A stretch of 64,000 nucleotides of DNA from Palauibacter sp022826685 (lineage in GTDB: Bacteria > Gemmatimonadota > Gemmatimonadetes > Palauibacterales > Palauibacteraceae), in assembly GCF_965221685.1 (NCBI RefSeq), contig NZ_OZ244907.1; one strand, 5' to 3'. The position numbers and the translations under genes are program-made. Of this stretch, positions 24,621 to 32,881 are shown piece after piece. The notes under the pieces were generated by a model. It searched no databases, had not been told where the DNA came from, and saw only the letters and a program-made list of their open reading frames with translations. Within the stretch, counting starts at the first letter, position 1. Each line of letters opens with the position of its first letter.

Positions 24621-26159
24621 TCAGGGGCGACGCGCGGGCGGCGTGCCGAGTTCGAAGTCCTCGCGGTCGAAGCGGCGGCCGCGCTTCAGCGTGAAGAGTA
24701 CGGATTTGAGGTTCTCGACGCCCGCGGTGGGATCGTCCTCCAGGAAGACGAGGTTGGCGTACTTCCCTTCCTCGACCGTCCCGATTTCCTCCGCGAGGCC
24801 GAGCGCCAGCGCGCCGTTGCTCGTCGCGGCCCGGATCACGTCGACCATGGGCATGCCGACGCGCTCGCTGAAGTACTGCAGTTCGTCGTACAGGGCCGGC
24901 CACTCGGAGCCCGGGGCGGGCGGCGCGTCGGTGCCGGCCGCGATCGGGACGCCGGCCCGCCAGGCGCGACGGGTCAGGTCGACGCCCTGTTCGGGGCTGC
25001 ACTGCGCCCGGACGCCGCGGCGGCGCGGGTCGGGAGGCGGCGGCGGACCCTCGGGTCCCTCCCGCTGAGCATCCCTCGGGACCTCGGGCCTCTGCGCGGG
25101 TGGCGGGCCGAGGCTGTCCCGGGCGAGCGCGGCCATCCGCTCCTCGCGGAAGAAGCCCACCTTCAGCGTGGCGTCGAGCACCGTGCCCTGGCGCCTCATC
25201 TCCTCGAGGACCGCGTCGATGCGGGGATCGTCGAGATCCACGTCGACCATGCCGGAGCGGCGGCCCGCCAGCGCCTCCGCCATCACGTCGTCCGGAATCG
25301 CGGCGCTCGCCAGACTGCACACGTGGGACATCGACGTGACGCCCGCCCCCGCGACGTCCATTGGGAGGGCCGGGCCCACGTGCGTATGCGACCAGACCGG
25401 GATCCCCTGGTGCCGGGCCTCCGCCGCGATCCGCACGAGGAGGGAACCGTCGATCGAGGCGTAGGTCTTGAGCCCCGTCGCCCATGTGCCGCGGGCCAGC
25501 GCGATCGTCTCGACCAGATCCGTCTCGTCGTCGACGATCTGCAGCCAGGGCACGCGCCCGGGCACCTCTCCCATGGACGAGGACCGCGTGCGCGGGTCGA
25601 CGAAGAACGATTCTCCGGCAACCAACGCCGCGTAGTGGATGTCCGGCGCCGGGATCTCGCCGACGAGCGCCGCCCGCTGAAGTTCCGCGAGCGCGCGCAC
25701 GTCGCCCGCCATGTCCCGCACCGTCGTCACGCCGCCGTAGATGAAGCGGTTGAGTTCGAACTCGGCCGCCGCACGATCCGCGCGCGTGGCGAGGTGCGTG
25801 TGGCTCTCGATGAGTCCGGGGATGACGTAGAGCCCCCGCGCGTCCTCGGTTTCGGCCTCGGGCCAGTCTTCGGCGGATAGTTCAACCGTCGGGGCGACCG
25901 CCGCGATCCGTCCGTCGCGGACCACGATGGACATGTCCGGCAGGAGCGGCGCGCCGGTGCCGTCCAGCACCGAAACGCCCTCGTAGATGGTCGTCTCGGA
26001 TTCCGCGTTCGGATTCCGGGGCGGGTCTCCGCTCCGCGATTGGCCTCCAAGGGGGGCGCTCAGCGTGGAGAGCGCCGCCGTCGCCACCAGGGCCGCCGTC
26101 GCCGCGGGTGACGCCTTCGCCGCCAGGCGCCCACCGGTGCCCGTGCCCGACATCCTCAT
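24621..26159 (-). CDS. Exported amidohydrolase (imidazolonepropionase/prolidase-like)
   Basis: The 512-residue protein from ATG 26159 has a signal-like N-terminus and the amidohydrolase metal sites: VIPGLIESHTHLATR (first His pair), a segment GGVTTVRDM, WATGLKTYASID (bridging lysine), PVWSHTHVG (His), SMSHVCSL (His) and GVPIAAGTDAPP (Asp). The tail LAEEIGTVEEGKYANLVFLEDDPTA is the composite-domain closing motif. A Pro/Arg-rich insert lies near residues 345-370. It probably hydrolyses an exported cyclic amide or peptide. The start overlaps the dipeptidase stop (ATGA). Confidence 0.85.
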   Translation of the reverse strand: MRMSGTGTGGRLAAKASPAATAALVATAALSTLSAPLGGQSRSGDPPRNPNAESETTIYEGVSVLDGTGAPLLPDMSIVVRDGRIAAVAPTVELSAEDWPEAETEDARGLYVIPGLIESHTHLATRADRAAAEFELNRFIYGGVTTVRDMAGDVRALAELQRAALVGEIPAPDIHYAALVAGESFFVDPRTRSSSMGEVPGRVPWLQIVDDETDLVETIALARGTWATGLKTYASIDGSLLVRIAAEARHQGIPVWSHTHVGPALPMDVAGAGVTSMSHVCSLASAAIPDDVMAEALAGRRSGMVDVDLDDPRIDAVLEEMRRQGTVLDATLKVGFFREERMAALARDSLGPPPAQRPEVPRDAQREGPEGPPPPPDPRRRGVRAQCSPEQGVDLTRRAWRAGVPIAAGTDAPPAPGSEWPALYDELQYFSERVGMPMVDVIRAATSNGALALGLAEEIGTVEEGKYANLVFLEDDPTAGVENLKSVLFTLKRGRRFDREDFELGTPPARRP

Positions 26160-27337
26160 TCGCCCCACACGTCGCGCATGACGCGCAGGGCGTTCAGCCC
26201 CAGGATCCGCTCGATCCGCTCCGACGAGTGCCCACGCGCCCCCAGCATGCCCGCGAGCTTCCGGAACTGGTCGGGGCCCTGAAGGTCAGGGATGAAGGGG
26301 ACGACGCCGGGACGCTCGCCCGCCGCGCTGATCCCCGCCCTGCGCCGTGCCTCCACCTCCCGGCGCGCCGCTTCGTACGCCGCGTCGAGGTCGTCCACGG
26401 CCGTCGTCCCGCCGTCGGTGCCGATGCCGACGTGTTCCTCGCCGCACACCTGCACCGCGTGATCGATGTGCCGCACCACGTCCTCCGCCACGGCCATGCC
26501 GTCCGCCGCGAGGAAGGGCATGAAGTAGATGCCGACGATCCCGCCGCCCTCGGCGACGAGCCGCAGTTCCCGGTCCGTCTTGTTGCGGGGAAGGTCCGTC
26601 ACCGCCCGACAGCCCGTGTGCGTGATCGCGACCGGCGCGCTGGACGCGTCGATCCCGTCCAGGCACGTCTGCTCGCCGCTGTGGCTGAGGTCGACGAGCG
26701 TGCGCGTCGCGTTGAGTTCGGCGACGACGTCCCGCCCGAAGTCGGTCAGGCCGCCGTTTTCCGGCACCATCGAGCCGTGCCCGAGCTGATTGGGACCGTT
26801 GTACGTGAGCTGGATAATTTTTATGCCGAGCCCTGCGAAGGTGCCGACGCGGCCCGCGTCGTCGCCCATCATGGCCCCGTTCTGGAAGCCCTGGATGATG
26901 CCGACCCGGTCTTCACGCGCCGCGCGCTCGATGTCGCTCGCCGACCGGACCTTGAGGAGCGCATCCGGATGGTTCCGGATGATCCGGTTCCAGCGCGCGA
27001 CCTCGGTTACGGAATACTCGAACGGATCCTGCAGGCCCGCGACGTAGCCGATCGTCGTGTTGACCGCGGCGGTTCCCGAGTCGAGCGCGTCGGAGAGCGC
27101 CCGTTCGTCGAGCGTGAGCGGCCCGTCCGCCGGGTCGCCGCCGAAAGGCCCCCGCGAGCCCCGCCGATTGGGGTTCCGGATCCCGCCCAGCATGTTGATG
27201 ACGAACGGATCGGCCTGGGAGCGCCGCACCGACGGCACCCCGACCCGGCCCGCGACCCCCGTAGCTGCGAGCGCGAGCCCGGCCGCTACTCCAAGGAACG
27301 TCCGGCGCCCTATGTGCGTCGGGCCCGCAGTCTCCAT
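26156..27337 (-). CDS. Tat-exported dipeptidase (peptidase M19, renal dipeptidase family)
   Basis: The 393-residue protein begins with a twin-arginine signal, GRRTFLGVAAGLALAATG. The M19 features are visible: IIQGFQNGAMMGDD with the first catalytic region, LTYNGPNQLGHG, TLVDLSHSGEQTCLD (metal His), PVAITHTGCRAVTDLPRNKTD and EHVGIGTDGG (Asp). It should hydrolyse dipeptides in the periplasm using two zinc ions. It is coupled to the following amidohydrolase by an ATGA overlap, so the two exported hydrolases probably act on related substrates. Confidence 0.88.
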   Translation of the reverse strand: METAGPTHIGRRTFLGVAAGLALAATGVAGRVGVPSVRRSQADPFVINMLGGIRNPNRRGSRGPFGGDPADGPLTLDERALSDALDSGTAAVNTTIGYVAGLQDPFEYSVTEVARWNRIIRNHPDALLKVRSASDIERAAREDRVGIIQGFQNGAMMGDDAGRVGTFAGLGIKIIQLTYNGPNQLGHGSMVPENGGLTDFGRDVVAELNATRTLVDLSHSGEQTCLDGIDASSAPVAITHTGCRAVTDLPRNKTDRELRLVAEGGGIVGIYFMPFLAADGMAVAEDVVRHIDHAVQVCGEEHVGIGTDGGTTAVDDLDAAYEAARREVEARRRAGISAAGERPGVVPFIPDLQGPDQFRKLAGMLGARGHSSERIERILGLNALRVMRDVWGE

Positions 27338-27382
27338 TCTCCGCGTCCTCGGATTGCTCAGGCTTTCCCGTTGCGACTCTCG

Positions 27383-28276
27383 TCAACTTGAGGGAGAGGG
27401 AGGAGCGTCAGCAAACCGGCTCCGGCCATCAGGGTCGGAGCGCGGCGCGTCGAGCAGGGGGGCGAAGTGCTCGGAGGCGAAGGCGGCGAGCAGTTGGTCC
27501 GGGGGGATGCGTTCAAGTTCCAGGAGATTGCAGCCGGGCCACCTCTTCGCCTTCCGGCGGAGGGTTTCTCGAGGGAGTCCGAGTTGCGCGCCCACATCCT
27601 TCCACTTCGCGCCGGTGGCTCGAAGTTGCTGCGCCCTGAGGATGGAGAGGGCGCCGAGGAACCGGTTGAGCGTCGTCCGGCCCCGCGCTCGGGCCTGAAA
27701 CTGCTGAAACAGCGTGACGGGAGCGCAGCCCACCGCCGCCGCGAGTTCCTGCACGTTGCGGACCGGCGTGCGTCGTGCCTCGCGGAGGCTGTACACCAGC
27801 GCGGAGCGGAGGGCCGGCGGTACCGTCGATCGCCGGATCTTCTCTGCCAGTTTCAGCAACGCGGACGCGCTGCACGCGGACTCGATGCGCACGGCGAGCT
27901 GACGTTCGACGTCCTCGAACCAGACGAGATCCGCCACCTGGACTCTGCTCAGGAGAGGCGCGACGGCGATCTCCCGGTCCGTCACGAGGATCACCGGAAC
28001 CCATGGGAGTCTCCGCTCGACCTCGCGCAGGAGGGCGATCCTTTCCGCCAGCAGCCCGCTGCGGCTGCTGAACACCAGACACTCGATGTCCAGGTCGGGG
28101 GCCGCGAGGTCGTTCGCGGTGTGGATCATGCGAACGCCGCCGGCGACAGCCCGTCTCACGAGTTCCGCATCGCGGGCCGTGTCCGCGAGGATGCCGATCA
28201 TTCCAGGATCCCGGCCTACGCCAACGATGACGTCGGCGATTCCCTCGTCGATTCCCTCGGCGGGGGGGAGGCCCAT
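27383..28276 (-). CDS. Two-helix-turn-helix (AraC-like) regulator with unusual N-terminal domain
   Basis: About 297 residues from ATG 28276. The C-terminal 110 residues look like an AraC-type DNA-binding domain: VQELAAAVGCAPVTLFQQFQ, then FLGALSILRAQQLRATGAK and KDVGAQLGLPRETLRRKAKRW. The N-terminal 150 residues start with ADVIVGVGRDPGMIGILAD and RVAGGV-like strands, then LPWVPVILVTDREIAVAPLL, suggesting a Rossmann-like, receiver-type fold without the phosphorylation site I would expect. The start overlaps the preceding gene by 61 bases; ATG 28201 would avoid the overlap but cut the domain. Probably regulates the neighbouring module. Confidence 0.65.
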   Translation of the reverse strand: MGLPPAEGIDEGIADVIVGVGRDPGMIGILADTARDAELVRRAVAGGVRMIHTANDLAAPDLDIECLVFSSRSGLLAERIALLREVERRLPWVPVILVTDREIAVAPLLSRVQVADLVWFEDVERQLAVRIESACSASALLKLAEKIRRSTVPPALRSALVYSLREARRTPVRNVQELAAAVGCAPVTLFQQFQARARGRTTLNRFLGALSILRAQQLRATGAKWKDVGAQLGLPRETLRRKAKRWPGCNLLELERIPPDQLLAAFASEHFAPLLDAPRSDPDGRSRFADAPPSPSS

Positions 28277-28929
28277 TCGCGGTCGCGCAGCCACAGGGCG
28301 ACCGACACGAGTGCGAAGGAGGCCGACCAGGCCCAGTACGCGGGACCCAGATGCCCGTGCACGACGAGTCCAGCGTCGACCGGAATCGGGATGGGCCGGA
28401 GGAGGTTGAAGACTCCGAGTCCGAGGGCTGACGCGCCAACGGCTCCGAGGACCCGCCCCACCCAGCCGTCGACCGAGCGTCGGGCGCGACCCAGCGACGG
28501 GACTGTGGACATCATGACGAGTGTGGAGAAGATCGCCAGGAGCCACACGGGGATCGGCGCGAGCGGAAGGAACTCGCGTCCGGAGACCGACATCGTGAAG
28601 TCCGGGTGCGACGGTTCAAACGCCACGGTGCCGAAACCCGAGAGAAAGAACGACAGCGCATACAGCCCCCAGCCCGCCAGGAGGAGAAGCCGCCACGCCG
28701 GGGTGTCCTGCTTCGCGAACTCCCGGAAGAGCGCGGCCGGATCGCCGAGTTCTTCGCGCGCGACGGCTTCGAACGCGTGGGCCGAGGCCGGAGCGGCAAC
28801 CGACTCCGGATTCCGAGCGGCGTGGGCCCGCAGGTGGTCCTCGAGTTCAGCCAGTTCGCGTCGTGAGAACCGTCCCCCCGCTTCCAGACCCTCTCGCCAC
28901 GTCCGGATCTCGTCATCCAGCCGAGACAC
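28216..28929 (-). CDS. Membrane protein with permease-prefix-like N-terminal domain
   Basis: The 237-residue protein starts with a soluble helical domain, LDDEIRTWREGLEAGGRFSRRELAELEDHLRAHA and LGDPAALFREFAK, similar to the HAAS/permease-prefix domain commonly encoded after PadR regulators. Four to five membrane helices follow (residues about 80-100, 125-145, 155-178 and 195-215). It starts at a GTG 17 bases inside the end of the PadR gene, so it is translationally coupled. It probably acts as a sensor or a target controlled by PadR; the exact role is unknown. Confidence 0.7.
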   Translation of the reverse strand: MSRLDDEIRTWREGLEAGGRFSRRELAELEDHLRAHAARNPESVAAPASAHAFEAVAREELGDPAALFREFAKQDTPAWRLLLLAGWGLYALSFFLSGFGTVAFEPSHPDFTMSVSGREFLPLAPIPVWLLAIFSTLVMMSTVPSLGRARRSVDGWVGRVLGAVGASALGLGVFNLLRPIPIPVDAGLVVHGHLGPAYWAWSASFALVSVALWLRDREWASPPPRESTRESPTSSLA

Positions 28930-29263
28930 CGCCGCCTCGCCAGGATAGCTCCAGAGTTCCGTACACGGACCGCCAACTCTTCCGGTCGGCCGCCAGCTGT
29001 CGTCGCCCGCGGGTCGTCAGGCTGTAGTACTTGCGCGGCCGCCCCTCGTCGGCGGGTTCCCAGTAGCCTTCGATGAAGCCGTCCTTCTCAAGCCGGTGCA
29101 GGAGGGGGTAGAGCATCCCGCCTGACCACTCGAGGTCACCGCCGGAGAGCCGCTTCACCTGCTTAATGATCTCGTAGCCGTAGGTATCGCCGCCGGCCAG
29201 GATGGAGAGCACCAGGGGGCGTGAAGAAGCCGCCACCAGTTCCTTGTAGATCGACTTCTTCAT
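28913..29263 (-). CDS. PadR family transcriptional repressor
   Basis: A 116-residue winged-helix protein of the short PadR class: VLSILAGGDTYGYEIIKQVKRLSGGDLEWSGGMLYPLLHRLEKDGFIEGYWE, then RPRKYYSLTTRGRRQLA. The GMLYPLLHRLE recognition helix and the YYSLTTRGR wing are diagnostic. It is expected to repress its own operon. A perfect 9-bp inverted repeat lies immediately upstream (29274-29311). The ATG at 29263 is chosen because it begins the fold. Confidence 0.9.
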   Translation of the reverse strand: MKKSIYKELVAASSRPLVLSILAGGDTYGYEIIKQVKRLSGGDLEWSGGMLYPLLHRLEKDGFIEGYWEPADEGRPRKYYSLTTRGRRQLAADRKSWRSVYGTLELSWRGGGVSAG

Positions 29264-29273
29264 CTGTTCTTCG

Positions 29274-29311
29274 ATATGTAGGGGTACGCTGTAAGTTGAA
29301 TTCCTACATAT
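29274..29311. promoter_or_regulatory. Candidate PadR operator (inverted repeat ATATGTAGG-N20-CCTACATAT)
   Basis: ATATGTAGG at 29274-29282 and its exact complement CCTACATAT at 29303-29311 flank 20 bases just upstream of the padR start at 29263. The ATGT/ACAT cores match what is known of PadR operators. The AT-rich repeat stands out from the GC-rich surroundings. It probably mediates autorepression. Confidence 0.65.
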
Positions 29312-29340
29312 CATGCGCGGCGAAGCGTTGCAACCGTGGC

Positions 29341-30153
29341 TCAGGTGCCGGAAGCCTCCGGGCCGGCTCTCCGGTATCGCGCGACCAGATATCCCAGCAA
29401 GCAGAGGATGAGGGCCCCCACGGCGACTCTCGTCGCCACGGACTGAAGAAACCGCGCGCGTATCACCTCCCTGCGCGCTTCCTCCTGCTCCAACATCTCG
29501 GCCAAACGCTCGTCCCTGGCCCGCCTCGTGGGGGTAAGGCCGCCCTCGCTCTCCAACGAAAGGTCGGCGCCGTGCCTGATCAGCACGTCCACGACGGCCG
29601 GATTCGGGTTGCCCATGGGACCATCCCGAATCCTTCTGGCGGCGTCGTGCAGCGGCGTCCCTCCGTCGCGCTTCCGGACGTCGACGTCGGTCACCCTGGC
29701 GAGTTCATCCACAACGGCGGCGTTCTCGTTGGCCAGCGCCGCAACGTGGAGGGGTGTACGGCCGCGAAGGGTCTCGGCACGAAAGTTCGCCCCGTGTTCC
29801 AGCAGCGCTCCTGTAACAGCCGGGTTCTCGTTGTGACGAGCCGCCCAGTGCAGCGGCGTTCGACGGATGCGCGTCAACGCCTCCAGGTTGGCCCCGGCCT
29901 CGACGAGCACTCCGATCACTTCGGGATGGTCGCTGTATCCCGCTGCAAAATGCAGAGGCGTCGCCGCGTTCGAGGCCGACCGATCATCGACGCTCCACCC
30001 GCGGACAAGGCACGCCCTTACCATCGCCGGATCCGCCGCCTCCCAGAACTCTCTCGTCGTCCAACCCTCGCACGGGGTCTGCGCCGGCGTAACCACCATC
30101 GAGGTCAGAACGGGAAGAGCAAGGAGCGTCGACAGCAGCGACGGCTCCGTCAT
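29341..30153 (-). CDS. Exported ankyrin-repeat protein with C-terminal membrane anchor
   Basis: The 270-residue protein has an N-terminal hydrophobic signal (LLSTLLALPVLTSMVV). About five ankyrin repeats follow: TPLHFAAGYSDHPEVIGVLVEAGAN, TPLHWAARHNENPAVTGALLEHGAN, TPLHVAALANENAAVVDELA, TPLHDAARR and a last partial repeat. A membrane helix near the C-terminus (VAVGALILCLLGYLVA) precedes a basic tail. It is likely a periplasmic protein-interaction scaffold. The start overlaps the VOC gene stop (ATGA). Confidence 0.85.
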   Translation of the reverse strand: MTEPSLLSTLLALPVLTSMVVTPAQTPCEGWTTREFWEAADPAMVRACLVRGWSVDDRSASNAATPLHFAAGYSDHPEVIGVLVEAGANLEALTRIRRTPLHWAARHNENPAVTGALLEHGANFRAETLRGRTPLHVAALANENAAVVDELARVTDVDVRKRDGGTPLHDAARRIRDGPMGNPNPAVVDVLIRHGADLSLESEGGLTPTRRARDERLAEMLEQEEARREVIRARFLQSVATRVAVGALILCLLGYLVARYRRAGPEASGT

Positions 30154-30599
30154 GAGCCGTCCTCCGTGGCGGCGTCCGCGGCCTCGTCGTCCGGAGGCCC
30201 GGCCGCGAGGGCCGCCTCGAGATCCAGCCAGAACGGCTCCCAGATGTGCCCGTCCGGGTCCGTGAAGACGCGCGCGTACATGAAGCCGTAGTCCATCGGC
30301 TCCCGCGGCTCGTCCGCTCCGTGCCCGAGTGCCGTCGCCATGAAGCCGTCCACTTCCTCGCGGCTCTCCAGTTGGAGCGAGACCAGGACCTCCGTGGCCG
30401 CGCGCGCGTCCGCGAGGGGCCGCGGCGTGAAGGTGGCGAACCTCTCGTGCGTCACCAGCATGCAGTAGCAGTCCCCGCCGATCTCCATCCCGAGGGTCTT
30501 CTCGTCGCTGAAATCGTCGTCGAACGCAAAGCCGAGCGCCGCGAAGAAGGCGCGGGAGCGCTCGAGGTCGGCGACCGGGAGGTTGATGAAGACGTTCAT
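30150..30599 (-). CDS. VOC family protein (glyoxalase/bleomycin-resistance-like)
   Basis: A 149-residue protein with MNVFINLPVADLERSRAFFAALGF at the start, GGDCYCMLVTHERF in the middle and MYARVFTDPDGHIWEPFWLD at the end, the VOC beta-alpha-beta-beta-beta pattern. The first ligand His of glyoxalase is not present in the opening strand, so this looks like the YaeR/PhnB-like subgroup rather than a classical glyoxalase I. Substrate unknown. Coupled to the downstream ankyrin gene. Confidence 0.85.
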   Translation of the reverse strand: MNVFINLPVADLERSRAFFAALGFAFDDDFSDEKTLGMEIGGDCYCMLVTHERFATFTPRPLADARAATEVLVSLQLESREEVDGFMATALGHGADEPREPMDYGFMYARVFTDPDGHIWEPFWLDLEAALAAGPPDDEAADAATEDGS

Positions 30600-30662
30600 G
30601 GGAGAATCCTCAGGAGCCTTGGCGTTCAGGGCGGCGGCATCGCGCCCCGCGTCAGCCCTTCG

Positions 30663-30902
30663 TCACACCTTCGGGGCTCGGCGAACTCCGACGCGGAGGG
30701 ATTCGAAATAGCTCGCGTCGGCCTTGACCTCCGGAGCGGATTCCCCGCCTTCGAGCAGAAGGCTCCGCAGGTGCTGGCGATCCCGGTCGTGCCGAATCAA
30801 CTCGCGGATGTACGCGCCGCAGGTTTCGAACCCGCGATCCGCGACCTGCTCGTCGGCAAACGACCTGAGCGAGGCTGGAAGGGAGATGTTCATCGTGTCC
30901 AT
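30663..30902 (-). CDS. ParD-like antitoxin, orphan
   Basis: A 79-residue ribbon-helix-helix protein: MNISLPASLRSFADEQVADRGFETCGAYIRELIRHD, followed by a toxin-binding tail with RSLLLEGGES and ASYFESLR. This is the CC2985/ParD family. A ParE toxin would be expected directly downstream, but only 60 bases separate this gene from the VOC gene. It is therefore an orphan antitoxin or has lost its partner. Confidence 0.8.
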   Translation of the reverse strand: MDTMNISLPASLRSFADEQVADRGFETCGAYIRELIRHDRDRQHLRSLLLEGGESAPEVKADASYFESLRVGVRRAPKV

Positions 30903-31070
30903 GTTTCAAGGTTGGCGATCGTGGCAACCGCGACAACTCTGTGCGACGGTCACGGGCCTGCACTTGCACCGGGTCGTACGCTACGGTACAACGACCTTGG
31001 CCCCGCAGCCGGCCGGCGATTCCCCCTGAGCGCGGGCTCGACAACCCCATGGAGCAACCCGGAGCAATAC

Positions 31071-31334
31071 ATGAACGCGGCCCAGATGGAGCACTACAAG
31101 CAGAAGCTCGCCTTCGAGACCGACGCGTGGGACCTGTTCGAGATGCTGGGCCGGGACGAACCCGTCGTCGTGGTCGACGGGCGTTCCGCCGAGGCCTACG
31201 CCCGCGAGCACATCCCCGGCGCCGTGAACCTCCCGCACCGGGAGATCGGCGCCGAGACGACGGCGTCGCTCGACCGGTCCCGGCTCTACGTCTGCTACTG
31301 CGGCGGAAGCTATCGGGCTCACATCTTACTGTGA
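31071..31334 (+). pseudogene. Rhodanese-like protein, 5' half, interrupted by the genomic island
   Basis: The start at 31071 follows CGGAG. The first 77 codons code for a normal rhodanese domain: VVVVDGRSAEAYAREHIPGAVNLPHREI and SRLYVCYC. At the active-site loop the frame runs into island DNA and ends within 11 codons (tail GGSYRAHILL). The missing part, YCDGIGCNASTK onward, is at 47447-47619. The break falls inside the repeat GCTACTGCG. The product should be inactive because the catalytic loop is lost. Confidence 0.9.
31294..31302. repeat. Left junction of the island, direct repeat GCTACTGCG (attL candidate)
   Basis: GCTACTGCG at 31294-31302 is the last sequence shared with the rhodanese gene before the frame diverges. 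The same nine bases in the same orientation are at 47447-47455, where the rhodanese gene resumes. Joining at this repeat recreates an uninterrupted rhodanese frame, so it is the likely crossover core. Confidence 0.75.
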
Positions 31335-31335
31335 A

Positions 31336-31366
31336 GATTGAGCTTACGGGACTCCTACCCCTAATT
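31336..31366. repeat. Left-end copy of a degenerate direct repeat (integrase-arm candidate)
   Basis: The segment reads GATTGAGCTTACG, then GGACTCCT and CCCCTAATT. A related segment in the same orientation lies near the right end at 47399-47429 (GATTGAACTTACG, then TGATCTCCT and CGTGATT). Similarity at equal positions near both ends of an integrase-bearing element suggests recombinase-binding sites. The match is imperfect. Confidence 0.5.
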
Positions 31367-31399
31367 CCCGCTCTTCGATTCCCGCCGAACGCCTTGGGG

Positions 31400-32557
31400 T
31401 CAGGCGCGAACTCTCGGGCGGCTCTCCAACGCCTTCCTGAGCTGTCCAGCGTCGGCCTGTTGATAGCAGCGCAGCACCGTCTGGGCCTCCTTCCAGCCAC
31501 CGAGCTCGCAAAGCACCTTCAGCGGAAGAGCCATGAGGTCGGATGCGAACTTTCGCCTCAGCGAATGCCAGCCCCTCCCGCGTCTGGGTTCTAGCCCCGC
31601 AAGCACTTGGGCACTGTCCCACCAGTACCGGACCGCCGATATGCCCGCGCACCGCGAGGCGTCCCTGGGAGCAGGCAACACCGGAGATTCCCCGGCGTCT
31701 GGATCCCTGCGTTGCGCAGCCTCTTCCAAGGCAACGATGGCCTCGTCGGTCATCGGCGTGACGTGCTCGTAGCCCGTCTTCTCATGCTCCGCCCGCCACA
31801 CGATGGTCCTGTCCTCGAAGTCGATATCCACCCATCTGAGGTGGCGGATCGCGCCGATTCTGTGTCCGGTCTCGTGTGCGAGCACAAGCGCGACATGGAA
31901 CCGCCAGTCGACCCGCCGGGAGACCCCGAGCAACGCCCCGTACTCTTCGTCGGAAAGGACGACCCGGGTGGGGTTCTTCTCCTTGGGCGTCTTCAAGCCC
32001 CTCAGCGGATTCGAGTCGAGAAGGAGCTTCCCGTTCTCGTCCCGGGACTTCGACGCCCAGTTGAGGACGGCGATCAGGAATCTCAAGTCGAACTCGACGG
32101 TCCGGTCGGACACCGGTCTGCCGCTGGGTCCAACCTTGCCAGTCCTCCGCTCCCGGATGAAACGATCCCAGTCGCGCTGCGACAGGGTCGCCGGATCGCG
32201 GTCCTTACCGAAGAACCCGAGGAACATCCTCATCGCAACCCGGTCGTATCGCCGCGATCTGTCGGCCTTGGTCGGCGTCACCTCCTCACCGTAGATTTCA
32301 AAAAGCGTTCCCAGCGTGAGCGGCTCGGGCTCGGCCTTGCCATCGGGCTGATGCACCTCGAAGCCCGCAGCGGCCTCGTCGGCCTGCTTCTTCGCCCGAG
32401 TCCAGTCACGGTGCCCAAGCGACCGGCTCAGCCTGCGCCCGTTCTCTCGCCACTCCATCTGGTAAAGGCCGGTCTTGGGATCGGGGAACACCCTCACCCG
32501 GTTCCGGCCCCATTCGCCGGCGCTGTACGAGCGCCGACTTCGTTTCGTGCGTGCCAT
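31400..32557 (-). CDS. Tyrosine-type site-specific recombinase (integrase)
   Basis: From ATG 32557 (GAGAGG upstream) the protein has 385 residues. An N-terminal basic part and SAM-like core-binding domain (TLGTLFEIYGEEVTPTK, then YDRVAMRMFLGFFG) precede the catalytic domain. Catalytic residues are the Arg in HETGHRIGAIRHL, the HxxR pair in WHSLRRKF, and the tyrosine in VLRCYQQAD. It should insert and excise the island. The gene is at the left end of the island, pointing out, next to the disrupted rhodanese gene. Confidence 0.92.
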   Translation of the reverse strand: MARTKRSRRSYSAGEWGRNRVRVFPDPKTGLYQMEWRENGRRLSRSLGHRDWTRAKKQADEAAAGFEVHQPDGKAEPEPLTLGTLFEIYGEEVTPTKADRSRRYDRVAMRMFLGFFGKDRDPATLSQRDWDRFIRERRTGKVGPSGRPVSDRTVEFDLRFLIAVLNWASKSRDENGKLLLDSNPLRGLKTPKEKNPTRVVLSDEEYGALLGVSRRVDWRFHVALVLAHETGHRIGAIRHLRWVDIDFEDRTIVWRAEHEKTGYEHVTPMTDEAIVALEEAAQRRDPDAGESPVLPAPRDASRCAGISAVRYWWDSAQVLAGLEPRRGRGWHSLRRKFASDLMALPLKVLCELGGWKEAQTVLRCYQQADAGQLRKALESRPRVRA

Positions 32558-32805
32558 CGTTCGATTCCTCTCGATTGATGGACTGCACGATCTGCACAAC
32601 CGAATCTCGCTGCACGACGGCGGCTTGACCAGTGCGGCAGCCGTGCCGTTCGCTTCTGGAAGGCGATGGAGGAGCGGATGGCGGAGGCTGTTCCGCATCC
32701 GGGACCGCACCGGACGGCCCGGGACGATTAGCCCGCAGAACTGACTTGACGCGGTCGAAGGCGCGTTCCCGATTTCTCTCGGCAGTGACCATCAGCCCTT
32801 GACCC

Positions 32806-32832
32806 CACCACAGAGTCGGGGGCCTACTGTGG
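32806..32832. promoter_or_regulatory. Inverted repeat between integrase and HTH genes
   Basis: CCACAG (32806-32811) and CTGTGG (32827-32832) are separated by 15 bases in the divergent region between the integrase and the winged-helix gene. This is a plausible operator for the HTH protein to control both genes, but the assignment rests only on position and symmetry. Confidence 0.3.
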
Positions 32833-32881
32833 GAGCGGGAAACCTCATGCAAAGCAAAGCCCTCGATCAACGGCGGTCGCG

